From assembly GCF_026241855.1 (NCBI RefSeq), contig NZ_JAPJDC010000001.1, positions 3,348,001-3,412,000 of the forward strand: 64,000 nucleotides of DNA, written 5' to 3'. The position numbers were made by a program, and so were the translations under genes. The stretch comes from Curtobacterium flaccumfaciens pv. betae. Its GTDB lineage: Bacteria > Actinomycetota > Actinomycetes > Actinomycetales > Microbacteriaceae. Below, in pieces: positions 33,823 through 42,158 of this stretch (positions are counted from its first letter, which is position 1; each line of letters starts with the position of its first letter). Under the pieces are notes generated by a model, which saw nothing but the letters and a program-made list of their open reading frames with translations, was not told the DNA's origin and ran no database searches.

Positions 33823-36800
33823 TCAGGCCCGACGCACGCGCAGCGTCACGATCTCGAACGGCCGCAGGGTCAGTACGACCGGCTCCCCGGCCGACCACGA
33901 GCGCTCCAGCGGCCGCTCGAGCAGGTCGACCTGTGACACCGACTCGACGTCGAACCCGAAGGAGACCCCGACGTCCGACGCCCGGCCGCCGAGTCCCTCG
34001 TACAGTCGCACGACGACGTCTCCGGAGCGGTCCTCGGCGAGCTTGACGGCCTCGACGAACACCTGCGGCGACGACACCATGACGAGCGGCGCGACCTCGG
34101 CCGACCCGGGGACGCTCCGCACCGGCAGGTTCAGCCGGTACCCGGAGTCCGCGGCGTCGAGCACCGAGGCCCCGATCCGCAGCACCGTCCGGAACACGTG
34201 GTGCCCCTGGTCGGCGTTCGGGTCCGGGAACGTCGGCCCGCGCAGCAGCGACTCCCGCACGAGCGTGGTGATCCCGCCGTCCGGCCGGGTCTCGCGCGTG
34301 ATGTCGTGGCCGTAGGTCGAGTCGTTCGCCACGGCGACGCCGAACCCGGGCTCCGCGACGTGCACCCAGCGGTGTGCCGAGGTCTCGAAGCGGGCGTGGT
34401 CCCACGAGGTGTTCTGGTGCGTCGGCCGGTCGATGTGTCCGAACTGGATCTCGCTCGAGGCCGACGACGCGAGCACGTCGATGGGGAACGCGAGCTTCAG
34501 CAGCTTCTGGTGCTCGTGCCAGTCGACCTCGGTCTCGACGGTCAGCTCCGGTTCGCCCTGCACGGCGGAGTAGCGCGTGGTGAGCGTCGACGATCCGAAG
34601 GACCGTTCCACCACGAGCGAGGAGCCGTCGACCAAGACGGACGACGCCGACAGCACCGTGCCGTTGCGCTGGTACGCGCGGTCGATGTCCCACGCCTCCC
34701 ACTGGTTCGGGGTGTCACGGAACACCGTGTACTCCGCCGCCGCGGCGCCGGGCGCGATCGCGTCGCGTCCGGTGGCGTGGTCGACGAACGAGACGACGTG
34801 GCCGGCGGCGTCGATGGTCGCCGTGACGACGCCGGTGTCGAAGACGAAGTGGTCGCCGCTCCGGACGGGAGGCACGGGTCGCGGCGCGTGGACGACCGAA
34901 CCTGCCAGGGCGGTCACGTCCCCTGCCGCGACGGGCGAGGCGTTGAAGCGCACGACCGACGCGGCGTCGTCGGCGCCGGCGAGCGCCGTCGTCGCGCTGC
35001 CCGCGAGCGCCGTCGTCGCGCTGCCGATCAGCCCCTCGAGCACCTCGGCGACCCGGGCGTACTGCTCCTCGGCGTTCTCGTACACCCACGCGATCGAGGA
35101 CCCGGGCAGGATGTCGTGGAACTGCTGCAGCAGGACGGTGTGCCAGGCGTCCTCGAGTTCGGCGTACGGGTACTCGCTGCCGAGCCGGACCGCCGCCGTC
35201 GCTGCCCAGAGCTCGGCTTCGCGCAGCAGGTGCTCGGAGCGGCGGTTGCCCTGCTTCGTGCGGATCTGCGACGTGTAGGTGCCGCGGTGGAACTCGAGGT
35301 ACATCTCCCCTGACCAGACCCCCGGCGTCGGCAGCTCGGCTTCGAGCTGCTCGAACACCTGCGCCGGCGTGCCGAGCGTGACGTGGGGCGACCCGTCGAG
35401 GTCGTGCTGGCGGTGTGCGGCGCCGACCATCTCGCGGGTGGGACCGCCGCCGCCGTCCCCGAAGCCGTACAGGAGCATCGAGGTGTTCGCGGTGCCGCGT
35501 TCCTTGTTGTTCCGTTCGCCGCGGCGCAGGTCGGCGGGCGAGACGTCGGAGTTGTAGGTGTCGGCCGGGGGCAGGTGCGTCAGGACGCGCGAGCCGTCGA
35601 TGCCCTCCCAGTGGAACGAGGTGTGCGGGATGACGTTCGTCTCGTTCCACGACGGCTTCTGGGTGACGAACCACTTCGATCCGGCGGCGCGGACGATCTG
35701 CGGCAGGGCGCCCGAGTAGCCGAACGAGTCGGGGAGCCAGGCCTCGGGGGTGTCGATGCCGAACTCCTCGAGGAAGAAGCGCTTGCCGGCGACGAACTGG
35801 CGGGCCAGGGCTTCACCGCCGGGCAGGTTGGTGTCCGACTCGACCCACATGCCGCCGACCGGGATCCACCGGCCCTCGGCGACGCGCTGCTTGATGCGGG
35901 TCCAGATGGACGGGTACTCGTCACGGATCCACGCGTACTGCTGTGCGGACGAGCAGGCGAAGGTGAAGTCGGGGTCGCGGTCCATCAGGTCGAGCACGTT
36001 CGAGAACGTCCGCGCGCACTTGCGCTTCGTCTCGCGCACGGGCCACAGCCAGGCGGAGTCGATGTGGGCGTGCCCGACGGCGATCGCGCGGTGGGCGGCG
36101 GGGCTGGCGGGGACGGCGAGCACGGGCGCCAGGACCTGACGGGCGTCCGCGGCGGTGCCGGCGACGTCGTCCGGGTCCAGGGCGTCTGCGGCGCGTTCGA
36201 GTGCCCGCAGGATGTCGGCGCCGCGGGTGCCGTCGGTGGGGAGCTCGGCCATCAGCCCGCGCAGCACCCAGAGGTCCTGCTGCAGTTCCCACACGGTGTC
36301 GTCGCGCTCGACGACCTCGAGGGCCTTCAGGCGGTAGATCGGGTCGTCGCCGGCGGTGGAGCGCGAGCCGAGCGGCGTCGCACCCTGGAACGAGTCGCCG
36401 CCGATGTCCGGGTTCGCCCCGGCCTCGATCCAGAGCTCGAAGGACTCCCCCGGGCCGACCTCGAGCGGCACGGTGTCGTTCCGCGGCTCGATCGCCTTGA
36501 TCGTGGAGCCGTCGGCGCGGAACGCGAGTCCCTCGGCCTGGAAGCCGGGCTGCCGCTTGGTGAACCCGAGGTCGACGAGGAGCTCGGCGGTGGTCCCCGG
36601 CGCGGTGCCGAAGTCCGCCGGCACGGTCCCGGTCACCCGGAACCACGTCGTGCCCCACGGGCGTCCGCCCCAGTGCGACCCCACCGTGAACGGTGTGTAC
36701 GTCTCGCCCACGGCGGCGTCGAACGGCACCGGTTCGCCCGGCACCTCCCACGCCTCGATCGTCACCGGCGCCGAGCGACGGAGGACGGCGGGGTCGACGC

Positions 36801-36855
36801 GGTCGCGCACGAGGCGGGCGATCCGGGCCTCGACGAGCGGTTCGTCCTGGTGCAT
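33823..36855 (-). CDS. GH38 family alpha-mannosidase
   Basis: A 1010-residue retaining alpha-mannosidase acting on mannosides taken up by the adjacent importer. The metal and substrate residues are in VGHAHIDSAWLWPV (His262, His264, Asp266), and the catalytic nucleophile Asp376 is in AWLPDSFGYSG. A ~250-residue N-terminal beta-rich domain, a central helical domain and C-terminal beta-domains follow the normal family order. No signal peptide, so cytosolic. The ATG has AAAGGAAG upstream. It is the last gene of the binder-permease-permease-GH38 operon. Confidence 0.94.
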   Translation of the reverse strand: MHQDEPLVEARIARLVRDRVDPAVLRRSAPVTIEAWEVPGEPVPFDAAVGETYTPFTVGSHWGGRPWGTTWFRVTGTVPADFGTAPGTTAELLVDLGFTKRQPGFQAEGLAFRADGSTIKAIEPRNDTVPLEVGPGESFELWIEAGANPDIGGDSFQGATPLGSRSTAGDDPIYRLKALEVVERDDTVWELQQDLWVLRGLMAELPTDGTRGADILRALERAADALDPDDVAGTAADARQVLAPVLAVPASPAAHRAIAVGHAHIDSAWLWPVRETKRKCARTFSNVLDLMDRDPDFTFACSSAQQYAWIRDEYPSIWTRIKQRVAEGRWIPVGGMWVESDTNLPGGEALARQFVAGKRFFLEEFGIDTPEAWLPDSFGYSGALPQIVRAAGSKWFVTQKPSWNETNVIPHTSFHWEGIDGSRVLTHLPPADTYNSDVSPADLRRGERNNKERGTANTSMLLYGFGDGGGGPTREMVGAAHRQHDLDGSPHVTLGTPAQVFEQLEAELPTPGVWSGEMYLEFHRGTYTSQIRTKQGNRRSEHLLREAELWAATAAVRLGSEYPYAELEDAWHTVLLQQFHDILPGSSIAWVYENAEEQYARVAEVLEGLIGSATTALAGSATTALAGADDAASVVRFNASPVAAGDVTALAGSVVHAPRPVPPVRSGDHFVFDTGVVTATIDAAGHVVSFVDHATGRDAIAPGAAAAEYTVFRDTPNQWEAWDIDRAYQRNGTVLSASSVLVDGSSLVVERSFGSSTLTTRYSAVQGEPELTVETEVDWHEHQKLLKLAFPIDVLASSASSEIQFGHIDRPTHQNTSWDHARFETSAHRWVHVAEPGFGVAVANDSTYGHDITRETRPDGGITTLVRESLLRGPTFPDPNADQGHHVFRTVLRIGASVLDAADSGYRLNLPVRSVPGSAEVAPLVMVSSPQVFVEAVKLAEDRSGDVVVRLYEGLGGRASDVGVSFGFDVESVSQVDLLERPLERSWSAGEPVVLTLRPFEIVTLRVRRA

Positions 36856-36877
36856 GTGCTTCCTTTCTGGTTCGCGG

Positions 36878-36943
36878 AACACCGGTGTTCGCGGATCGAA
36901 CCGCGGTTCGCGGGTGTTCGACGCGCGAACACCGGTGTCTTGC
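36878..36943. repeat. Hairpin repeat, family D copy 1
   Basis: A ~66-bp element bounded on each side by AACACCGGTGTT-like palindromes (second end AACACCGGTGTC), with GAACCGCGGTTCGCG inside. An inverted copy lies at 57455-57524. It sits in the 105-bp gap between the second permease and GH38 genes of one operon, so it may set a processing or attenuation point. Confidence 0.72.
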
Positions 36944-36960
36944 GGGGGTGGGGGCCGGCG

Positions 36961-37860
36961 TCAGCCCTTGATGCCGCCGGCGAGGGCGTTGCCGCCGCCG
37001 AGGCCTCGGGACACGATCACGTAGAGGGCGATGACCGGCACGGAGTAGACGATCGAGAACGCGGCGAGCTGGCCGTACGCCACCGCCCCGTTCTGCCCGA
37101 AGAAGTTGAAGATGCTCACCGCGGCGGGCACCTTCTCGGGCGAGAGCAGCAGGACGAAGGGGACGAAGAAGTTCCCCCACGCCTGGATGAACACGAAGAT
37201 GAAGACGACCGCGATGCCCGGACGCATGAGCGGGATCACGATGCGGGTCAGGGTGGTGAGCATCGAGGCGCCGTCGGTCCACGCCGCCTCTTCCAGCGAG
37301 ATCGGCACCGAGTCCATGAAGTTCTTCGCCATCCAGATCGCCATCGGCAGCGACGTGGCGGCGAGGAAGAAGATGCAGCCCCACACGTTGTCGATCAGGT
37401 TGAGCGACACGAACAGCGCGTAGACGGGCACCATCATCGCGGTGATCGGCAGACCGGTGCCGAACAGGATGCTGTACAGGAACGGCTTGTTGACCCGCAT
37501 CTTGTACCGGGACAGCGGGTACGCGGCGAGCAGGGCGAACACCACGGTGACGACCGCCGTGCCGCCGGAGAGCAGCAGGCTGTTCGCGAGCGGGATGAAC
37601 GACAGCTCGGGGGTGAGCACCTTCGCGAAGTTGTCGAGGGTGAACTGCGAGGGCAGCTTCACCGACAGCGACGCCTGGGTGTCGAACGAGGCGAGCACGA
37701 GCCAGAGCAGCGGCACCGCGAAGCACACCGCGATGACGAGCAGCACGGTGTTCGACACCCACCGCATGGTGCGGCCGCGCGGTGACGTCATGTGCATCGA
37801 CCCCGGTGCGGTCACCGAGCGGGTCGTGGTCTGGTCGAGGGACGGGGCGGTCATGGCCAT
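36961..37860 (-). CDS. Carbohydrate ABC importer permease, MalG-like
   Basis: A 299-residue inner-membrane permease of the carbohydrate uptake CUT1 class with six helices from about residue 35. The EAA loop is ISLEEAAWTDGASMLTTLTRIVIPLMRPG. The start shares one base with the previous stop (TGATG). No ATPase is encoded in the operon, as is common for actinobacterial CUT1 systems that use a shared MsiK ATPase elsewhere. Confidence 0.92.
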   Translation of the reverse strand: MAMTAPSLDQTTTRSVTAPGSMHMTSPRGRTMRWVSNTVLLVIAVCFAVPLLWLVLASFDTQASLSVKLPSQFTLDNFAKVLTPELSFIPLANSLLLSGGTAVVTVVFALLAAYPLSRYKMRVNKPFLYSILFGTGLPITAMMVPVYALFVSLNLIDNVWGCIFFLAATSLPMAIWMAKNFMDSVPISLEEAAWTDGASMLTTLTRIVIPLMRPGIAVVFIFVFIQAWGNFFVPFVLLLSPEKVPAAVSIFNFFGQNGAVAYGQLAAFSIVYSVPVIALYVIVSRGLGGGNALAGGIKG

Positions 37861-38810
37861 CAGTCCACCTCCGGCTTGAGGGCCCGGATGTAGATGATCG
37901 AGAAGACCGCCCCCACCACGAGCAGGATGGTCGCGATCGCGGTCCCGAAGCCGAGCTGCGAGAACTTGAACGCCTCCTGGTACGCCAGGATCGGCAGGGT
38001 CGACGAGTTCGTGCCCGGACCGCCGCCGGTCATCACGAAGATCAGCGTGAAGACAGACAGGGTCTGCAGCGTCGTGAGCATGAGGTTCGTCGAGATGCTC
38101 CGGCGGATCACCGGGAGCGTGATGTAGACGAGCCGCTGCCAGCCGGTGGCTCCGTCGACCTCGGCGGACTCGGTGATCTCCTCGGGGACCTCCTGCACGG
38201 CGGCCGAGTAGACGAGCATCGAGAACGCGGTGCCGCGCCAGATGTTCGCCAGGATCACGGCGAGCATCGGGTACGTGTAGAGCCAGTTCGCGCCGGTGAT
38301 CCCGATCGACGCGAGGAACGTGTTGAGCGTCCCCTCGTCGTTGAAGAACGCGTACGCCGCGAAGGACGCCACGATCTCCGGCAGGACCCACGCGGCCACC
38401 ACGAAGGTGCCGACGATCGCCCGGACGGCCTTGTTCGCCGAGCGCATCAGCAGGGCCAGTCCGAGGCCGAGCACGTTCTGTCCCACCACGGCCGAGGCCA
38501 GCAGGAAGACGACGGTCAGGATGACGGACTTCGGGAAGTCCGGGTCCTGGAACAGCTCGACGTAGTTCTGGAACCCGACGAACTGCTGGTCGGCGGCGCT
38601 GGCACCGGTCAGCGCCGAGTTGGTGAACGACCCGTAGAACGACGAGATGACGGGGCCGAGCAGGAAGATGACGAGGAGGACCAGGGCGGGGACGAGCGGA
38701 ACCGCTCGTCCGACGTTCCGCAGTGGTCGCCGCTTGCGCGGCACGGGTGGATCGGTGCGCTTCGGCGCACCGGGCGCCGACAGCGTCGGCGCGAGGGGGG
38801 TGCTGGACAC
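37860..38810 (-). CDS. Carbohydrate ABC importer permease, MalF-like
   Basis: A 316-residue CUT1 permease with an N-terminal basic/proline tail (1-35) and six membrane helices. The EAA loop reads ITESAEVDGATGWQRLVYITLPVIRRS. GTG start with GGAAGG about ten bases upstream. It pairs with the MalG-like permease and the lipoprotein binder. Confidence 0.92.
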   Translation of the reverse strand: MSSTPLAPTLSAPGAPKRTDPPVPRKRRPLRNVGRAVPLVPALVLLVIFLLGPVISSFYGSFTNSALTGASAADQQFVGFQNYVELFQDPDFPKSVILTVVFLLASAVVGQNVLGLGLALLMRSANKAVRAIVGTFVVAAWVLPEIVASFAAYAFFNDEGTLNTFLASIGITGANWLYTYPMLAVILANIWRGTAFSMLVYSAAVQEVPEEITESAEVDGATGWQRLVYITLPVIRRSISTNLMLTTLQTLSVFTLIFVMTGGGPGTNSSTLPILAYQEAFKFSQLGFGTAIATILLVVGAVFSIIYIRALKPEVD

Positions 38811-38857
38811 GATGGGTGCCTTCCGGGTGCGGAGGGGTTCCGAAGGTGGGAAAGAGC

Positions 38858-38900
38858 GGACGGGAGGCGCGGTGCGGGACCGCCCCGCGCCTCCAGTCCG
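38858..38900. repeat. Hairpin repeat, family C copy within an operon
   Basis: CGGACGGGAGGCGCGGTGCG, a short loop, then CCGCGCCTCCAGTCCG: a near-perfect ~17-bp stem. It lies between the binding-protein gene and the first permease gene of the sugar importer, a position where hairpins commonly protect the upstream mRNA and raise binder levels. Confidence 0.75.
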
Positions 38901-38917
38901 TCAGTGGGTGACGTCCG

Positions 38918-40276
38918 TCAACCAGCGGAGACGGTGTTCTCCTTGCCGACCACCTGCGTGACGGCCTTGTCGTAGGCGGCAGCCGCGTCCTTCGGCGACT
39001 GCTGGCCCGTCATGACCGCTTCCATCGCGACCTGGATCGCGTTGGAGACCTGCGAGTAGTCACTCGTCGCCGGGCGGAAGTTGGTGTTCTCCACCAGCCC
39101 CGAGAAGAACTTGAACGTCGGGTTCGCCGCCGTGTAGGCCGGGTCGTCCGCGACGTCCTTGCGGACGGCGATCTGACTGTTCTCGGTGTCGTACTTCAGC
39201 GAACCGTCCTTGTCGAGGAAGCTCGTGATGAAGTCGAACGCCGCCTGCGGGTTCTTCGACTTCGCGCCGACCGCCAGGGTCCAGCCGCCGGACATCGAGT
39301 TGTAGCCGGGAGCCTGCCCGTTCTGGGTCGGCATGGGTGCCTGGCCCATCACGTCGTTCCACTCGGGCCACGGCGCTGTGCCGGACTTCAGCCACGTGCC
39401 GGACTGCCACGAACCGTCCAGGTCGATCGCGAGCTTGCCCTTCGGCAGCCACGTCTGGGCGATGGTCGTGCCGACGTTCGTGTCGAGCGCCTGCTGCGGT
39501 GTCGGGCCGAGGCCGCCCTGGTAGACGTCCTTCACGAACTTGAGCGAGTCCTCGAACTGCTTCGAGCCGGTGACCCACTTCTTGTCCTTGTACAGGGTGT
39601 TGCCGGAGCCGTCCGCGCCGTACAGGAGCATCTCGAAGCCCTGCATGGTCGAGGCCTCGCCCTGCGCCTTGCCCGAGTAGATGTTGAACGGGATGACGTC
39701 GGGCTGCTTGTCCTTGATGGTCTTCGCCGCCGCGAGCACGTCGTCCCACGTCTTCGGCTTCCACGGGACCTCGAGCCCGGCCTTCTTGAAGATGTCCTTG
39801 TTGTACCAGAGGGCTCGGGTGTCGGTGCCCATCGGGACGCCGTAGATCTTGCCGTCGTCACCCTGCCCGGCCTGCTTGGCGTTGTCGAAGAACTGGTCCC
39901 ACTCGTCCCACTTGTCCGTGTACTTGTCGAGTGGCAGCAGGTAGCCCGCCTCGGCATCGGCCTTGACGAGGAACGTGTCCTCGTACATGACGTCCGGGGC
40001 GGTGGCCGGCGCCTTGTTCATGAGCGCGAGCTTCGTGTAGTAGTCGTTGCCCTGCGCCTGGATGGGCACGAGGGTGACCTTCTTGCCGGGGTTGTCCTTC
40101 TCGTACTGCTTCTTGACGACCTTCATCTGGGCGTCGAGCTGCTGGAAGGCGCCGAACTTCTGGTACGCGATCTTGATCGTGTCGCTCGAGGCGGACCCCG
40201 AGCTCGAGCAGCCAGCCAGACCGACTGCGGCCACGGCCACAGCTGCGAGTCCGGCGATGATGCGGGTGCGTTTCAT
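38918..40276 (-). CDS. Carbohydrate ABC importer substrate-binding lipoprotein
   Basis: A 452-residue binding protein of the type 1 family (CUT1). Signal peptide with lipobox GLAGC, Cys23. Typical binder segments are GVPMGTDTRALWYNKDIFKKAG and GKLAIDLDGSWQSGTW. The ATG is preceded by AAAGGAG. It is the first gene of the operon leading to GH38, so a mannoside ligand is inferred from context only. Confidence 0.92.
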   Translation of the reverse strand: MKRTRIIAGLAAVAVAAVGLAGCSSSGSASSDTIKIAYQKFGAFQQLDAQMKVVKKQYEKDNPGKKVTLVPIQAQGNDYYTKLALMNKAPATAPDVMYEDTFLVKADAEAGYLLPLDKYTDKWDEWDQFFDNAKQAGQGDDGKIYGVPMGTDTRALWYNKDIFKKAGLEVPWKPKTWDDVLAAAKTIKDKQPDVIPFNIYSGKAQGEASTMQGFEMLLYGADGSGNTLYKDKKWVTGSKQFEDSLKFVKDVYQGGLGPTPQQALDTNVGTTIAQTWLPKGKLAIDLDGSWQSGTWLKSGTAPWPEWNDVMGQAPMPTQNGQAPGYNSMSGGWTLAVGAKSKNPQAAFDFITSFLDKDGSLKYDTENSQIAVRKDVADDPAYTAANPTFKFFSGLVENTNFRPATSDYSQVSNAIQVAMEAVMTGQQSPKDAAAAYDKAVTQVVGKENTVSAG

Positions 40277-40342
40277 CGGTGCTCCTTTGCACGGGTGATG
40301 TCCGCGGGCACCATCGCCCGCGCGCAGGATTAGTCCACCGTA

Positions 40343-40360
40343 TTGACTTAACCGTGTCAA
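40343..40360. promoter_or_regulatory. Inverted repeat and -35-like box before the sugar importer
   Basis: TTGAC-TTAACCGT-GTCAA is a 5-8-5 inverted repeat in an unusually AT-rich stretch. On the minus strand it begins TTGACA, a perfect -35 hexamer, so a protein bound here would block transcription of the binder gene. LacI or ROK repressors are candidates; the ROK gene at 44.8 kb is the nearest. Confidence 0.5.
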
Positions 40361-40378
40361 GGAGTTTCTGGGGGAGGC

Positions 40379-40489
40379 CGTCGGCGGAATCGGGCGTACC
40401 GAGTGAAATCGGGCGTACCGGGTCGGAAGTTTCGACCAGGTACGCCCGATTCCGCTTCCCAACGCATGCGTTCTGGGAAGGAACGTCCG
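40379..40489. repeat. Composite hairpin repeat, family E copy 3
   Basis: Two (A)ATCGGGCGTACC units, GGTCGGAAGTTTCGACC, TACGCCCGATTCCGC, then GCGTTCTGGGAAGGAACG. It has the same order as copy 1 (30725) and the inverse of copy 2 (33579). The element fills the space between the importer promoter and the PhzF stop codon, ending one base before that stop. Confidence 0.8.
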
Positions 40490-41332
40490 TCAGGAGATCG
40501 GCGTCGCGCTCCCCGTCACCGTGATCCCGCCGGCCTCGGGGACGTCCACGAGCAGCAGACTCGGACGCCCGACGTGCCGCCCCTGCCGGATCGTGATGGG
40601 GTCGCCCGGCTGCGCTGCACCGATCTGCCGCAGGTACGCCCCGGTCGACGCCGCAGCCGATCCCGTCGCCGGGTCCTCGGTGATGCGCCCGGCGGGGAAC
40701 AGGTTGCGCGCCTCGTACTCCCGGTCGCCGGTGCGGTGCAGCACCGTGACGGTCCCCGCCCATCCGGCCTCGCGTTTGAGCTCGGCGAGGGGCCCCGGCG
40801 CGAACCGGAACTGGTGGAACAGCTCGCGGTCGTGCAGCACGAGGACCGGGTGCCAGTTGCCGGCGAAGGACTCCAGCACCGGGAACCCCGGAGCGATGTC
40901 CGCCGCCTCGAGTCCGAGCAGGTCGAACAGCCGCGCCAGCAGGGCCGGGTCGAGGTCCCGTGTGGCGGGCTCGACGCTCGTCATCGCGACCTGCACCGCG
41001 CCGTCCGCACCCACGGTCGCATCGAGGGCGACCTCGCCGGCCAGGGTCGTGAACACCCGGCGGCCCGTCCCTTCTCGCTCGGCCAACGCGACGGCCAGTG
41101 CGACGGTGGCGTGCCCGCAGAACGGGACCTCGGCGCTCGGCGAGAAGTAGCGGACCCGCGGCCCGGTCGCCGTCGAACCGACGACGAAGGCGGTCTCGGG
41201 GTACCCGACCTGCCGGGCGATCGCGAGCATCTGGTCGTCGGACAGCCCGGCCGCGTCGAGCACGAGCCCGGCGGGGTTGCCACCGCCCGGTTCGGCGGCG
41301 AAGGCGGTGTACCGGAGGATCTCCTGCTGCAT
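40490..41332 (-). CDS. PhzF family phenazine biosynthesis-like epimerase/isomerase
   Basis: A 280-residue protein with the diaminopimelate-epimerase-like fold. Family marks are RYTAFAAEPGGGNPAGLV at the N-terminus, with the usual catalytic Glu in YPETAFV, then FCGHATVALA and ITEDPATGSAAAS. PhzF relatives isomerise varied substrates; no phenazine genes are nearby, so the reaction is unknown. The stop abuts family E copy 3. Confidence 0.9.
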   Translation of the reverse strand: MQQEILRYTAFAAEPGGGNPAGLVLDAAGLSDDQMLAIARQVGYPETAFVVGSTATGPRVRYFSPSAEVPFCGHATVALAVALAEREGTGRRVFTTLAGEVALDATVGADGAVQVAMTSVEPATRDLDPALLARLFDLLGLEAADIAPGFPVLESFAGNWHPVLVLHDRELFHQFRFAPGPLAELKREAGWAGTVTVLHRTGDREYEARNLFPAGRITEDPATGSAAASTGAYLRQIGAAQPGDPITIRQGRHVGRPSLLLVDVPEAGGITVTGSATPIS

Positions 41333-41485
41333 GCCCCGACGCTACTGCGGCACGGTGACGGGGTGCGCGGGCCGATCCCCGACGGGTGGCACGGCGTGCT
41401 GCGGTGCCCAGGTGGGGCTAACCCCCGACCGCTTCCGGGTGCGCACGTGATGTTTCAGCGCCGCGTCCGTCGCGAGACTGGATCC

Positions 41486-41998
41486 ATGAGCACCGACACG
41501 CGCCCCACCACCGCCCGCCGCACCCTCCGGATCGCCCTCGCCTCCACCGCCGCGGTGTCCGCCCTGCTGCTGACCGCCGGCTGCAGCGCGATCCAGGACA
41601 TCGTGCCGAACAAGACCCCGCAGAAGCACTTCGACGCGTACTCCGACGCCCCGCGCTCCGGGGAGTCCGAGGACCTGGCGTTCTTCATGCCGAAGTGGGT
41701 GCCGGAGGACGCGAAGGACATCGACGTCCGCCTCCACGTCTCCCAGCCCGGGTACGTCATCGGGTTCGCCTCGAAGGACGGCGTCGACGTGGACGACTGC
41801 ACCCCGCTCGACGAGTCGTACGGCGGCACGGCGATGACCGCCGACTTCCTGCCCGAGGAGCTCCCGACCAAGGGCCTGGTCACCTGCGGCGACGGTCGCG
41901 CGGTCACCGAGATCGACGGCCGCTGGTACGGCTGGACCACGAAGGACGCCATCCCCGGTCAGGATGACACCCAGACCATGCACGGGGCGGCGCACTGA
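41486..41998 (+). CDS. Hypothetical lipoprotein
   Basis: A 170-residue protein with a basic N-terminus, hydrophobic segment and lipobox LTAGC (Cys33), so it is lipid-anchored on the outer face of the membrane. The mature part carries two further cysteines (in VDDCTPL and VTCGDG) that could form a disulfide. It has no recognised domain. It is divergent from PhzF and is followed by family C and family A repeats. Confidence 0.78.
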   Translation: MSTDTRPTTARRTLRIALASTAAVSALLLTAGCSAIQDIVPNKTPQKHFDAYSDAPRSGESEDLAFFMPKWVPEDAKDIDVRLHVSQPGYVIGFASKDGVDVDDCTPLDESYGGTAMTADFLPEELPTKGLVTCGDGRAVTEIDGRWYGWTTKDAIPGQDDTQTMHGAAH

Positions 41999-42013
41999 AC
42001 GCACGCACCCACC

Positions 42014-42056
42014 CGCCTGGAGGCGCGGGGCGGCCCCGCACCGCGCCTCCCGTCCG
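42014..42056. repeat. Hairpin repeat, family C copy
   Basis: GCCTGGAGGCGCGGGGCGG followed by CCCCGCACCGCGCCTCCCG. The stem is strong. It lies just after the lipoprotein stop and 28 bp before family A copy 3, so two families again sit side by side between convergent genes. Confidence 0.75.
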
Positions 42057-42084
42057 TCGCGCGGTCGCGCCCACCACCCATGGT

Positions 42085-42139
42085 GCGCAGAAACGGTCGG
42101 GTCCGCTGTTCGAACCCGACCATTCCTGCTCACGAAGTG
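42085..42139. repeat. Palindromic repeat, family A copy 3
   Basis: GCAGAAACGGTCGGGT (42087-42102) pairs with ACCCGACCATTCCTGC (42114-42129) with two mismatches. The right flank TCACGAAGTGC matches the other copies; the left flank has decayed. It lies before the stop of the lamin-tail protein gene. Confidence 0.75.
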
Positions 42140-42158
42140 CGCCCGTGGGGCGCGGGGA

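Noticed and set aside
31002..34046. Plus-strand frame of about 1000 codons across three minus-strand genes
   Set aside because: Lies opposite clear enzymes and crosses their boundaries and a repeat; no family similarity.
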